Notes: generated from the letters alone by a model not told the origin. Shown: positions 51,601 through 59,539, counted from the first letter of the stretch. The stretch: 64,000 bases of DNA from Bacteroidales bacterium (GCA_017551725.1 JAFZKY010000061.1:52137-116136); one strand, 5' to 3'. Translations and numbers: made by a program.

Positions 51601-53496
51601 ACTCAGTTTTGTCTGGTTTAGGAGTACGAAATGCTTATCCAAATCATGGTCGCTGTAAAGGATATAGCATTTGGCATTCAGTTGAGGATCACGGCCTGCG
51701 CGACCTGCCTCCTGAACATAGTTTTCCAAAGAATCCGAAATGTCGTAGTGGATCACCATACCTACGTCTTTCTTGTCCACGCCCATTCCGAACGCAGATG
51801 TGGCCACGATAGCCCGGATTTCATTTGACATGAATGCATTTTGATTGGCAATCTTGTCATTAGGGTCCATTTTTCCGTTGAACGGCAAGGCCGGAAACCC
51901 GTCACTGGTCAATTTCTCAGCAAGTTCCACCGTCTTTCGTGTGCGTGAAACGTAGATGATAGTTGGAGAGTCATTGGCGGAGAGCAAATTGCGCAAATAA
52001 GTGTATTTCTCATCTTCGGTTTCAGCGTGGATGACGGAGTATTGCAAATTGGTTCTTTCCGCAGAGGAGGCGAAGATGTGCAAGTCTAAACCTAATTTCT
52101 TTTGAAAATACTCTTTGATGTCGGTGATGACTTTCTGCTTGGCGGTGGCGGTGAAACATGATACTGGAATGTTGATGTTGTTTCCTTTTTTCTCTTGCAG
52201 CTTGCGGATGAAATCGGCAATATAAAGATAATCCACCCGGAAATCTTGTCCCCATGCAGAAAAACAGTGTGCTTCGTCAATCACAAAACGCACGACATTT
52301 CGAGATAGGAGCAGTTTTTCAATTGTCTTGGAACGCAGCATTTCGGGAGCAATGTATAGAATAGACGTACTGCCGTCTGCCACTCGTTCGAAAGCATTGG
52401 TGCGCGAAATGGGATCCAACAGTCCATTGATGGTTACTGCCTCGGAAATACCTTTCTCTGCGAGGTTGTCCACCTGGTCTTTCATTAGTGACTGCAATGG
52501 AGATATGACTATTGTGAGACCATGTTCAGTGCGCCCTGCCATAAGGGCTGGCAATTGGAATGTCAGCGATTTTCCGCCGCCAGTCGGAAAGATGGAGAGC
52601 AGCGACTTGCCGTCCACTGCCGTCTGTACTGCATGTTCCTGTAAGGGCTCCCCGTCAAATGTTCGGAACTCTTTATATCCGAAAAAAGATAGTAGGTTTT
52701 TGTGGATGTCTAATGTCTCTCCGCAATAGGAACATTTTTGATGGCATGGCGTGCCGCACAATTCTTTATAAACACTTTCAACAAGAGGAAAATTGTGAAA
52801 CACCCAAGGGGGAGTGATAGAGAACGAGTCGTTTGCATGAATTAGTGAGAGTGAATACGCCAGTTCAATGGGGTGTTTTTTTGTCAGACGAGTAATGTCC
52901 ACGTGGTCGCATATCAACCCATGAAACATTTCTTTAACTGTTGTAGTTAAATTTTCTTTGGAGTTGTCTTTAAAATCAATAAAACTGAAAAAACCCTTGA
53001 ATTCATTAAAAGAAGACAACAAATAAAAATAGATGTTTTTTAGATTTTGTGGAAGATTTTGGAAGGCGATAATCTCATCGTAAAACAGGTCCCGAGCTTT
53101 CATACAATCGTTGAGCGGGTTGTTCAACTCATCATGCTGCAGTTTGTCGTCTTTCAATAGTTTATGGTATGGATGATGAGGAAATAGCAAAGGAGATAAG
53201 TATAGAGTGTCAATGACCTTTTTGCGGCCGATTCCTGGAATACTTGTCAGATACTTTAAGTCATGATGCAAGATGTTATGGCCGCATACAAATTCGGCTT
53301 TGCGCACAAATCGGGCAAATTCCTCTTTTGAGGACGTGTGGAGCTTTTCATTAGGCTCAATATAAGCGCCATAATCCTGTACTTTTTTGCTTTCAGGATG
53401 TACTTCTGTATCAATGAAAACGACAATATGGTTGTTTTCATCCACATGCGAGGATGGGTTAAGAATTTTATTCAGATAATCTTGTATGCTGGCCAT
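48625..53496 (-). CDS. Exonuclease-RecQ-UvrD fusion helicase
   Basis: A 1623-residue protein with three enzyme modules. Residues 20-145: DEDD exonuclease-like domain ('VVFIDTEVHPESKKV', 'CGHNILHHDLKYL', 'LNDCMKARDLF'). Residues 247-258: four cysteines (C-x3-C-x3-C-x2-C), a probable zinc site. About 290-640: RecQ helicase with Walker A 'PTGGGKS' (304-310), 'DEAHCFSAWGQDFR' and 'GMGVDKKDVGMVIHYD'. About 1085-1520: SF1 UvrD/Rep helicase with 'AGPGSGKTRVLVHK', 'DEAQDMDANEY' and 'STIHKTKGREFD'. Between them are winged-helix-like segments. It has its own promoter and is likely a DNA repair or defence helicase. Confidence 0.9.
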   Translation of the reverse strand: MASIQDYLNKILNPSSHVDENNHIVVFIDTEVHPESKKVQDYGAYIEPNEKLHTSSKEEFARFVRKAEFVCGHNILHHDLKYLTSIPGIGRKKVIDTLYLSPLLFPHHPYHKLLKDDKLQHDELNNPLNDCMKARDLFYDEIIAFQNLPQNLKNIYFYLLSSFNEFKGFFSFIDFKDNSKENLTTTVKEMFHGLICDHVDITRLTKKHPIELAYSLSLIHANDSFSITPPWVFHNFPLVESVYKELCGTPCHQKCSYCGETLDIHKNLLSFFGYKEFRTFDGEPLQEHAVQTAVDGKSLLSIFPTGGGKSLTFQLPALMAGRTEHGLTIVISPLQSLMKDQVDNLAEKGISEAVTINGLLDPISRTNAFERVADGSTSILYIAPEMLRSKTIEKLLLSRNVVRFVIDEAHCFSAWGQDFRVDYLYIADFIRKLQEKKGNNINIPVSCFTATAKQKVITDIKEYFQKKLGLDLHIFASSAERTNLQYSVIHAETEDEKYTYLRNLLSANDSPTIIYVSRTRKTVELAEKLTSDGFPALPFNGKMDPNDKIANQNAFMSNEIRAIVATSAFGMGVDKKDVGMVIHYDISDSLENYVQEAGRAGRDPQLNAKCYILYSDHDLDKHFVLLNQTKLSINEIQQVWKAIKDLTRQRKSVSCSALEIARQAGWNDEVYDIETRVRTAVAALENAGYVSRGNNVPHIFATGIMVKNMEEARQRLEHSSLFSTDERTQAVRIIKSLISSKYKSDAGSAEAESRVDYLADILGMNKSDVINAVNLMRQEGILADSRDMSAILHKSDNEKKSEKVLNSYANLERFIIAKAISVDNKIEITYKELNEQALMAGILDSSIKKIRTILYFLSIKFHIKKKENVEKGYVRFILNQNADTLTEKNTLRFDLCQFIIQYLYSIPQDKSTNHDNDYRLVQFSVTEIHKSFSENPLLNTTGKPCHVSDVEEALLYLSKIGALKIEGGFLVVYNAMQIKRLAEMKYSYKKDDYRLLDEFYKQKIRQIHIVGEYANLMVKDYRAALQFVQDYFQLDHKKFINQYFKGERATEIEKNITVEKYRQLFGELSDKQREIIQDKESKYIVVAAGPGSGKTRVLVHKLASLLLMEDVKYEQLLMLTFSRAAAIEFKQRLIKLIGGGPAYFVDIKTFHSFSFDLIGKIGNMEEVDHVVRLAADMIENGEVEPSKIAKTVLVIDEAQDMDANEYALVKALIHRNEDMRVIAVGDDDQNIYQFRGSDSKYMRSLISDFQAKTYEMTDNYRSSQSIVNFSNLFIRRIDNRMKKNTCQAISSDKGLVHLTKHASNNLYTPIIKQLKSIGTNGSVCIMTNTNDEAVQMTGLLLKEGFHAKLIQSGSSFHLSDLAEIRYFIKQIRKNKSTPIISEDNWASAKQRTLDKYAQSDLKDYLQAFFHSFETTNKTLFHSDLEEYVFESNIEDFCYADTQTVMVSTIHKTKGREFDTVFMLLAKEEEATDENIRKLYVGITRARKALYIHTFTDIFNGIRTQDMVRVEDKNLYDHLNDITIQLTHRDVILDFFKDKKATIFQIQSGQSLRFCNNVLYDEKGNPVAMLSNKKRNELKDLYEKGFEVYAAEATYIVAWKGEGDTEESAVLLPRIHLRRILFSK

Positions 53497-53503
53497 TTGC
53501 CGT

Positions 53504-53529
53504 AACCCTTTTTAAGGGTTGCAAAAATA
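53504..53529 (-). promoter_or_regulatory. -7 element TATTTTTG followed by 5' hairpin (fusion helicase)
   Basis: On the minus strand, TATTTTTG (53529-53522) is followed one base later by AACCCTT-AAA-AAGGGTT (53520-53504), so the transcript would begin with a 7-bp stem-loop. The same arrangement occurs at the heptose operon (32711-32746). Confidence 0.55.
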
Positions 53530-53682
53530 GCAAAATTAACAATCAATTCTTAATTTTCCAAACAGAGAAACTCTTGCATGAATGATGAAAAATTCGAATT
53601 GGTTCAAATTTGTCCCAAACATGCAAAGAATCGACACATTTATTAGCCGATTCTTGGATAATGATATAGTATTTGACCCATT

Positions 53683-53756
53683 GTCCGCACACCCGTGCGG
53701 ATGCATCAAAACTCCCCTTCTAATTTTTAGAAGGGGTGCCCGAAGGGCGGGGTAGT
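53683..53756 (+). repeat. Composite palindromic repeat, copy A
   Basis: Three hairpins in a row: TCCGCAC/GTGCGGA around ACCC, CCCCTTCT/AGAAGGGG, and GCCC/GGGC, ending GGGGTAGT. The whole unit recurs inverted at 53949-54020. Confidence 0.85.
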
Positions 53757-53765
53757 TAATATGGA

Positions 53766-53948
53766 TTATAATTCCTTTTGCAGCTGATGCCAAAACACGA
53801 TCTTGGCCATGATGTCCGTCTTTCGGGTCTTGCGTGCATTGCCTGACAGTTCCAAATTCGCAGGGAGATTATGGATGCTATTGTCCTTGATTATAAAGCC
53901 GTTGATGATTATAGTGTTTTTTAATAAGGTGTTTAGTTGCAATATATT
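53766..53948 (-). pseudogene. Remnant of a DUF559 (Vsr-like) endonuclease gene
   Basis: Between the two repeat copies a minus-strand frame encodes 'IHNLPANLELSGNARKTRKT' followed by 'IMAKIVFWHQLQKEL'. This resembles the start of DUF559 very-short-patch-repair-like endonucleases ('...LRKN.T.AEK.LW..L...'). The frame stops at 53766, after about 30 family residues of an expected 110 or more, so the catalytic part is missing. The call is by eye from the short match. Confidence 0.5.
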
Positions 53949-54020
53949 ACTACCCCGGCCTGCGGCCACCCCTTCTGCAACAGAAGGGGAGTTCTGGGAT
54001 GTCCGCACACCCGTGCGGAC
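53949..54020 (-). repeat. Composite palindromic repeat, copy B (inverted)
   Basis: Same three hairpins as copy A in opposite orientation: ACTACCCC, GGCC/GGCC, CCCCTTCT/AGAAGGGG, then GTCCGCAC/GTGCGGAC (perfect here). Copies A and B face each other over 192 bases. Confidence 0.85.
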
Positions 54021-54132
54021 AAGGAGAAATTGTAAACTCCTGTCTATTTAAAGGAAAAAAATCCAGCTATGATAATAGATATCCTTTAATGTCGTGAGAA
54101 TAACAACAGGTCAACATCTACACCCTTGTTTT

Positions 54133-55389
54133 CTAATACCCAAACACTTTTGCGGCCTCTTCCATGCGTTTGCGCACGGGCACGTCGAAGGGGCAGCGCT
54201 CTTCGCAGGCGCCGCACTGCACGCACTCGCTGGCGTGATGCGCCAGCAGCTTGTACTCTCCGGCCAGTTCGGCACTCACCTCACCTGCCAACTTGGCCTT
54301 GTCCAACAGTTTGTTCACCTTGGCGATGTCGATGCCCACGGGGCAGGGATCGCAGTGCGAGCAGTAGGTGCAGCCGCCCTGGCAGCCTTGGGCCTGCGCC
54401 GTGGGCTTGCTGAGGGCGGCGTTGTAGTCTCGCTCCTCGTCGGTGGCCTTGAGGTAGTGCAGGTATTCGTCCACCTTGCCGGCGCTGTCGATGCTGCACA
54501 AGGCCGTGGCCACGCACGGTTTGGCCAGCACGTAGGCGAAGCATTGCTCGCGGGTGAGCGCTGTCTTCAAAGGCGATTTCTCCGCATCCAGCAGGCGGTC
54601 GCCGCCGCCGAATGTCTTCATTACCGTGATGGCAATGTTGTGCTGGGCGCAGTAGTCGTACAGCTCCACGCGCACGGGATCAATGCCCGGCAACATCTCG
54701 TCGAATGTGGAGGGGTCCCAGGGGTTTTTGCCCGACACCACGCGGTCGAAGGCGGGGTTGAGGCTGAACATGATGACCTCCACCAGCCCGCTCTTGGCGA
54801 TGGCGAGGGCCACCTCTGCATTGTGGCTGCTCACGCCGATATGCTTGATCTTGCCCTGTGCTTTCAAATCCTTGACATATTGCAGATAATCACTGCCTTG
54901 CACGGCCTCCCAGTCTTCCATCTTGTCGAAGATGTGCATCATGCCGATGTCGATGTAGTCGGTGTTCAGGCGTGCGAGCAGGTCTTCAAACCCTTTTTTG
55001 CACTTCTCCACCTCGCGGGTGCGCTCGTGGCTTTTGCCGTTCCACCAGCAGCCAATATGGCCTTGGATGATCATCTCCTTGCGGCGGTCGCCGAGGCCAT
55101 AGCCGATGTTGCTGCGCACCTTGGGGTTGGCGTCGTAGATGTCCATGTAGTTCATGCCGTGGTCGAGGGCATAGGTCACCAGTTCGCGGGAGGCGGCGGA
55201 GTCAATCTCGTCAAAGCCGCCGCAGCCGAGGCCGATGACGCCCACGCGCAGACCCGTGCTGCCCAGCGTGCGGTACTCCATGTCGGGGTTTTCTTTGAAA
55301 GTGTTGTCTTTGCTGTTGCAGGCGGTCAGCAGGAGTGCCGCGCACGCGATGACGAAGCACGGCAGCAGGATGGTGTAGATTTTTCTCAT
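54133..55389 (-). CDS. Fe-S aldo/keto reductase lipoprotein
   Basis: The 418-residue protein begins with a lipoprotein signal whose lipobox is 'LLLTAC' (Cys24). An aldo/keto reductase barrel follows ('YRTLGSTGLRVGVIGLGCGG', 'DYIDIGMMHIFD', 'IKHIGVSSHNAEV'). The C terminus has two cysteine clusters, 'CQGGCTYCSHCDPCP' and 'CVQCGACEERCP', for [4Fe-4S] clusters. The segment where AKRs carry the catalytic tyrosine reads 'MDIYDANPKVRSNIG', with asparagine at the aligned spot by eye. An exported reductase with iron-sulfur clusters is unusual; it may take electrons from a periplasmic donor. Confidence 0.85.
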   Translation of the reverse strand: MRKIYTILLPCFVIACAALLLTACNSKDNTFKENPDMEYRTLGSTGLRVGVIGLGCGGFDEIDSAASRELVTYALDHGMNYMDIYDANPKVRSNIGYGLGDRRKEMIIQGHIGCWWNGKSHERTREVEKCKKGFEDLLARLNTDYIDIGMMHIFDKMEDWEAVQGSDYLQYVKDLKAQGKIKHIGVSSHNAEVALAIAKSGLVEVIMFSLNPAFDRVVSGKNPWDPSTFDEMLPGIDPVRVELYDYCAQHNIAITVMKTFGGGDRLLDAEKSPLKTALTREQCFAYVLAKPCVATALCSIDSAGKVDEYLHYLKATDEERDYNAALSKPTAQAQGCQGGCTYCSHCDPCPVGIDIAKVNKLLDKAKLAGEVSAELAGEYKLLAHHASECVQCGACEERCPFDVPVRKRMEEAAKVFGY

Positions 55390-55470
55390 TGTATTATTTT
55401 TTGATGAAACAATTTGCCGAAAAAAGAAAACAAGATATGTGGAATTCTCGGAAATGAGTTTTTACGAGTG

Positions 55471-55478
55471 CAAAGATA
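55471..55478 (-). promoter_or_regulatory. -7 promoter element TATCTTTG (aldo/keto reductase)
   Basis: TATCTTTGCAC on the minus strand, 82 bases before the start codon. Confidence 0.5.
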
Positions 55479-55603
55479 AAAAACTTTTTTAGCAAAAGAC
55501 AAAGAATATGAGGCGTAACTGTTTTTGTTTCTCTTTGCAAATATCGGATAGAAAAACATTCTCACAAGGATACGAACTGTTGCTGTTAGGGGGCACCGTC
55601 TCC

Positions 55604-56770
55604 CTAAAATCCATTACAAGGAATGTTTTCAATGTCTTTAAAAACAGATGGCAGAAATTCAGACAGATAGAGTCTCCAATTGCGCCATACATGGCCTCCT
55701 GGGGTTTTATAATAAATGTATGGGATTTGCTGTGTGTCTATTTTCCGGACAAAACGCTTGCTCTGTGAATGGAAGATGTCCCTTTTGCCAGTTCCAATCC
55801 AATAGATAGTATTACGGTGGCTCGGAAATTGCTTGCGATGCACAATCGGAGAGAACAATCCCACATACTTGAAATTGCCCTCGTACAGATTGGCAAGTGT
55901 GGCAGATTGGGCCGCTCCCGCCGATAATCCGGCTACCGCTCGCATGTTCATGTCGGAGGATATACGGTAGCGGACGGATAGAAAACTGTCCATTTGTGGG
56001 AATATTTGCTCAAAGTCGTGGTGGAACCAGGAAGTGTAAAGGAGCAGATTCCGCAATAATCCTACATGCTCGTTTTGGCCGATAAGTTTTTTGGGGTTGG
56101 CGTCAGGCATCGCGATAATCATCGGTTTGGCTTTGCCTTGACGTATCAGATTATCAGCCATTTGTATAGCTCGTCCGCGATCGTGCCAGGCCAGTTCATT
56201 GCCGTCAATGCCGTGCAAGAGATACAGTACGGGATAGGTAAGCTCCGTATTGTCATAGTTTGGCGGCAGGTATAAAAGGATGCGGCGTGTTTTCCCGCAG
56301 GCGGAATCCCAAAACTCGCACGTATCTGTCTTCCCGTATAACGAGTCGGTATGGCACAAACCCGTCAGCGTGGAACCGGGCATGACGAATACGCTCCGTT
56401 TCCCGTTAGAAATCCGTATAGAATCCGCGTTGCCGGGGTCCACCAGCTTTTGCCCGTGTGATTTGAAGTGATAGGTATAAACTTCCGGTGCGAGCGGAAG
56501 CGTGGTGTAAGAAAACAGTCCGCTTTTGTCAGAGGTCATGCGGGCCGATCGCAGGTTTTCCCTGTTCACGTTGTACTTCTTGCTCCGCAAAGCGCAATCA
56601 CATAATATCCGCACATGACGGCTTTCCGGCCTTTTCAGAACAAACGTCACAGAACCGTCTTCGTTATATATAGGAGAACTGGATCCGGTTGGTTGAGCTC
56701 CTGTGAGAACGGGGAATATCAGGAACAATATGATCAGTCTGTAGCTAATTGTTCTTGCTGGCCTTTTCAT
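55604..56770 (-). CDS. Secreted esterase, Fes/esterase D-like
   Basis: A signal peptide ('LIILFLIFPVLTGAQP') is followed by an E-set/CBM48-like domain to about 130 and an alpha/beta hydrolase of the esterase D type: 'YPVLYLLHGIDGNELAW' near 180, nucleophile elbow 'GLSAGAAQS' near 280 (usual GLSMGG), and His in 'GGHVWRNWRLYL'. Such enzymes in Bacteroidota often remove feruloyl or acetyl groups from plant polysaccharide. Its start overlaps the end of the upstream glycosyltransferase by 26 nt, so both are co-transcribed. Confidence 0.87.
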   Translation of the reverse strand: MKRPARTISYRLIILFLIFPVLTGAQPTGSSSPIYNEDGSVTFVLKRPESRHVRILCDCALRSKKYNVNRENLRSARMTSDKSGLFSYTTLPLAPEVYTYHFKSHGQKLVDPGNADSIRISNGKRSVFVMPGSTLTGLCHTDSLYGKTDTCEFWDSACGKTRRILLYLPPNYDNTELTYPVLYLLHGIDGNELAWHDRGRAIQMADNLIRQGKAKPMIIAMPDANPKKLIGQNEHVGLLRNLLLYTSWFHHDFEQIFPQMDSFLSVRYRISSDMNMRAVAGLSAGAAQSATLANLYEGNFKYVGLFSPIVHRKQFPSHRNTIYWIGTGKRDIFHSQSKRFVRKIDTQQIPYIYYKTPGGHVWRNWRLYLSEFLPSVFKDIENIPCNGF

Positions 56771-57884
56771 GATCCGCGATTTCTTCCATCAGCATTTTCT
56801 CGAAGTTTGCCACTGATTCTGTTATGCTGTATTGCTTGACAAGATCCGCGTATTTTTTCCCCATTTCCAGTCTGGCTTCCGGATGTTCAATCCAATAATC
56901 GATCTTTTGCGCCAGCAAACGTGGCTTGCGGGGCGTGAACAGACTGCGGCTGTCTAAGGCGAACTGAGGGGTTGCGCTCTGTGAACTGCTTGAAATGAGC
57001 GGCACCAGTCCAGAACCCATTGCCTCCAAACACGAAAGGGACTCCAGTTCCACTTCACCCGCGTGTACGTATAAATCCGCATATCCCAGTACATTCATCA
57101 GTTGCCTGTCTGACATGTACCCGATACGGGGCGGATTGGATAGCTTTTTCCCTCTCTTGCGCAATGTTTTCCCTTTCAAACCGGTTCCCACCAAAATCAC
57201 TTGGATTTTCGATTCGTATGCCGAATGTTTGACAGCCTCCAAAATGGTGTCCTGGTGTTTTTCCGGCGATAGTCGGCCCACCATCAGCAGCACAAACTTG
57301 TCGGCACACCAGGATGGTTTGTCGCATTTGTGCCAGCTGAATTGCGGGGGGCAGCCGTTGCTGATGACGTGCATTTCAGAGGTGTATCCGAGTTGGACCA
57401 GATAGTCGGTTATGAACCGGCTTGGACAGTGTATATGACGGAAAAACTTGTAGAAATGCCGATTGAAGTAATTATAAATCAGAGTGTTTAACCATTTTAC
57501 GTCTTGCATGTGGAAGGTGGCCGTCACATTTTCTGGTTGCACATGAAAGGCTGCCGTACAGGGCTTGCCCATCTTGTCTGCCATCCGTTTTGTCGCAATT
57601 TCTAATCTAAAAGGCATGAAACAATGCGCTATATCACACCATTCCAAGGCTTCACGGATGACATCTTCATCCACTTTGGAATATTGAAATCCATGACGTT
57701 TGACCAGTCGGTTGAACAACGGAAGGTGCAATTCCGGCACCACAAAACGGTTGGTGTCGGGTATTCCGGTTGTAAGAATCTTCACCTCATGACCGCGGCT
57801 TCTCAATTCTGAAGCGAACCGTTTGGCAGAAACACTTGTTCCATTATGGTTGTCTATGGTTTCAATGACAAAAAGTATTTTCAT
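56745..57884 (-). CDS. Glycosyltransferase, GT4-like (GT-B fold)
   Basis: A 379-residue GT4 enzyme: 'TIDNHNGTSVSAKRFASEL' with the glycine-containing acceptor loop, 'MVGRLSPEKHQDTILEAV' near 205 and donor-site 'SLSCLEAMGSGLVPLISSS' near 285. The layout resembles diacylglycerol glucosyltransferases and capsule enzymes. It is first of a two-gene unit with the esterase and has its own -7 element (57931-57938). Confidence 0.9.
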   Translation of the reverse strand: MKILFVIETIDNHNGTSVSAKRFASELRSRGHEVKILTTGIPDTNRFVVPELHLPLFNRLVKRHGFQYSKVDEDVIREALEWCDIAHCFMPFRLEIATKRMADKMGKPCTAAFHVQPENVTATFHMQDVKWLNTLIYNYFNRHFYKFFRHIHCPSRFITDYLVQLGYTSEMHVISNGCPPQFSWHKCDKPSWCADKFVLLMVGRLSPEKHQDTILEAVKHSAYESKIQVILVGTGLKGKTLRKRGKKLSNPPRIGYMSDRQLMNVLGYADLYVHAGEVELESLSCLEAMGSGLVPLISSSSQSATPQFALDSRSLFTPRKPRLLAQKIDYWIEHPEARLEMGKKYADLVKQYSITESVANFEKMLMEEIADHEKASKNN

Positions 57885-57930
57885 ATTTTAATGCAGCTTC
57901 TTTATAAAAATTGTGATCTTAAATCGGCGG

Positions 57931-57938
57931 CAAAAATA
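57931..57938 (-). promoter_or_regulatory. -7 promoter element TATTTTTG (glycosyltransferase 56745)
   Basis: On the minus strand TATTTTTGCC lies 47-54 bases before the start. The rest of the 57885-58185 gap holds only AT-rich DNA and the terminator at 58127. Confidence 0.55.
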
Positions 57939-58126
57939 GTGCTTTATATGTTACAAAATGATTTTATGATTTTTTATATAATATAGATAGTTGAATATAA
58001 GTAAATTACAAAAGTTAAAATATGTTAATCAGTATAAATGGGTGATGTTAGGATATGGTTTAGCCTCAAATTTTACGGATAGGGTATTTCTGTTTTCAAT
58101 GACGTTTTGGTACAGTTGAAATAAAA

Positions 58127-58163
58127 AAACTCCCAACGGAGAAAATGCCTTCGTTGGGAGTTT
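58127..58163 (-). terminator. Intrinsic terminator of the DUF937 gene
   Basis: AAACTCCCAACG (58127-58138) and CGTTGGGAGTTT (58152-58163) form a 12-bp stem; on the minus strand it is followed by a T run. It lies 23 bases after the DUF937 stop. Confidence 0.88.
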
Positions 58164-58185
58164 GTCGGATTTGGACGGTGATGCC

Positions 58186-58689
58186 TTATTTCTTGATGAT
58201 TTTTCCCAGCAGGCCGCCGAGGAGTTTGCCTGCGCCGGAGGCTGAAGAGGAGGAGCTGCTGCCGCCCAGCAGGGAGCCCAGCACGTTGCCGATGTTGCTG
58301 CCGGCGGAGGCGTGGTTCTTGCCGAGGATGGACAGCAGGTTCGGGGCGATGGAGGCCAGGATGTTGCTCACCTGGTCGTTGGTGGTGCTGGTCTGGGAGG
58401 AGAGCCCGGAGATGACGGAGCCGAGGTTGCCGCCGAAAATCTTGCTGAGGATCTTCTTGCCGTCCTCGATGTTGATGCCCATACCCTGGCCCGCGTGGCT
58501 GCTCAGCGCCTGCACGAGAGCGGATGCGCCCGCGGCGGTGCCGGCGTTTTTCTGCATGGCACTCAGGAATTTGGGGATGGCCGCCTTGATGACGGACACA
58601 ATCTTGCTGGAATCGATGTTGAATTTCTTGCTGATCTCACCGATCATATTGTTGCCAGTGAGGGAATTGATAATACTGGTTAAATCCAT
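58186..58689 (-). CDS. DUF937 family protein (YidB-like)
   Basis: The 167-residue protein has the DUF937/YidB pattern: glycine/serine-rich with repeated short helices and a tail of 'GSSSSSSASGAGKLLGGLL'. I chose ATG 58689, as the TATCTTTG element at 58728-58735 lies inside the longer ORF (58776). Function is unknown in this family. Strong terminator after it. Confidence 0.85.
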   Translation of the reverse strand: MDLTSIINSLTGNNMIGEISKKFNIDSSKIVSVIKAAIPKFLSAMQKNAGTAAGASALVQALSSHAGQGMGINIEDGKKILSKIFGGNLGSVISGLSSQTSTTNDQVSNILASIAPNLLSILGKNHASAGSNIGNVLGSLLGGSSSSSSASGAGKLLGGLLGKIIKK

Positions 58690-58727
58690 AGCAGTAGAAT
58701 TTTGTGTGAATAACTTTTTTAGGTTTG

Positions 58728-58735
58728 CAAAGATA
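58728..58735 (-). promoter_or_regulatory. -7 promoter element TATCTTTG (DUF937 gene)
   Basis: TATCTTTGCAA on the minus strand, 39-46 bases before ATG 58689; it supports that start. Confidence 0.55.
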
Positions 58736-58741
58736 TGAAAA

Positions 58742-59095
58742 TTATTGCTTCTCCATCTCAGAGAGATATTGTTCAATTTGGGTTTTGAGGATAGGAAGAT
58801 CCTCTGTTATCACATTCCAGACTCCTTCTTCGTCAATTTGGTAATAGTCGTGAACGAGCACGTGGCGCATACCAATCACACCGCGCCAATTGGTATCAGG
58901 ATGCGCTGAAATAAATTCCTTCGATAATTTGTTAGATGCCTCTCCAATGACCTGAATGTTCCAAGTGACTGCGTGACGGAGAATTTTGTCCTTGACAATA
59001 TCCCCATACTCTTTACCCACAACATATTCTTCGATGGTCAATATGGCATCCCAAATATGCTCTAATCTTGATTTGTCATTAAGCGGACTTCTCAT
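58742..59095 (-). CDS. HepT-like HEPN toxin (DUF86)
   Basis: The 117-residue protein has the HEPN RNase motif R-x4-H-x-Y in 'RHVLVHDYYQI' near residue 78, and the usual 'LEHIWDAILTIEEYV' start of DUF86 proteins. In MntA/HepT pairs the partner nucleotidyltransferase AMPylates the motif tyrosine and so silences the toxin. It overlaps the mntA-like gene by 17 nt. Confidence 0.88.
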   Translation of the reverse strand: MRSPLNDKSRLEHIWDAILTIEEYVVGKEYGDIVKDKILRHAVTWNIQVIGEASNKLSKEFISAHPDTNWRGVIGMRHVLVHDYYQIDEEGVWNVITEDLPILKTQIEQYLSEMEKQ

Positions 59096-59375
59096 AAATC
59101 AGTTTTTTATCACGGTTAGCAGTTTCAACAGCAAAAGGCAAAAGCGTTCCGTCTTTCACCAAATCGACCTTTCGGTGCAACAAATCCTCTAAGTCGAGCA
59201 TCATTGTTGCATGACCTATCAAAGAGACTCTTGCTTTCTTGTCAAAAACCACTAACAAGTCCACATCACTGTCTAGTGTCTCTTCGCCGCGGGCGAAAGA
59301 GCCAAATACCCATGCCTTCAGCACCGGCTGTGTCTTGAAATACTCACAAATGGTTTCAATCATTTTGCTGTCCAT
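59079..59375 (-). CDS. MntA-like minimal nucleotidyltransferase antitoxin
   Basis: The 98-residue protein carries the minimal nucleotidyltransferase signature in 'WVFGSFARGEETLDSDVDLL' (GSF-x10-DxD). It lies directly upstream of, and overlaps, the HEPN toxin gene, the standard order of MNT/HEPN (type VII) toxin-antitoxin modules. I chose ATG 59375 because the TATCTTTG element at 59397-59404 overlaps the longer start (59399). Confidence 0.88.
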   Translation of the reverse strand: MDSKMIETICEYFKTQPVLKAWVFGSFARGEETLDSDVDLLVVFDKKARVSLIGHATMMLDLEDLLHRKVDLVKDGTLLPFAVETANRDKKLIYEKSA

Positions 59376-59396
59376 AATTAGGGTCTTTTGCAATGG

Positions 59397-59404
59397 CAAA
59401 GATA
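59397..59404 (-). promoter_or_regulatory. -7 promoter element TATCTTTG (mntA/hepT)
   Basis: TATCTTTGCCA on the minus strand, 22-29 bases before ATG 59375. Confidence 0.6.
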
Positions 59405-59487
59405 CATTTTTCTTTAATATGAAATCGAGAAATGTATATTTTTGAAGATATAGGACTTAGTATTCAGCATACGTAATCCCTTGTGCG

Positions 59488-59517
59488 AAAAAAAAGAGGC
59501 GGCCTTTCGACCGCCTC
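59488..59517 (-). terminator. Intrinsic terminator of the hydrogenase operon
   Basis: On the minus strand a 9-bp stem, GAGGCGGTC with GGCCGCCTC, closes a GAAA tetraloop and is followed by T8. It lies 23 bases after the last hydrogenase gene. Confidence 0.93.
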
Positions 59518-59539
59518 TTCTCAAGAATATGCTGAAAGA

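Noticed and set aside
53536-53793. 85-codon minus-strand ORF ending in the repeat region
   Set aside because: It mostly translates the palindromic repeat and has no family resemblance.
55508-55768. 86-codon plus-strand ORF downstream of the esterase
   Set aside because: Largely antisense to the esterase C terminus, with no motif or promoter.
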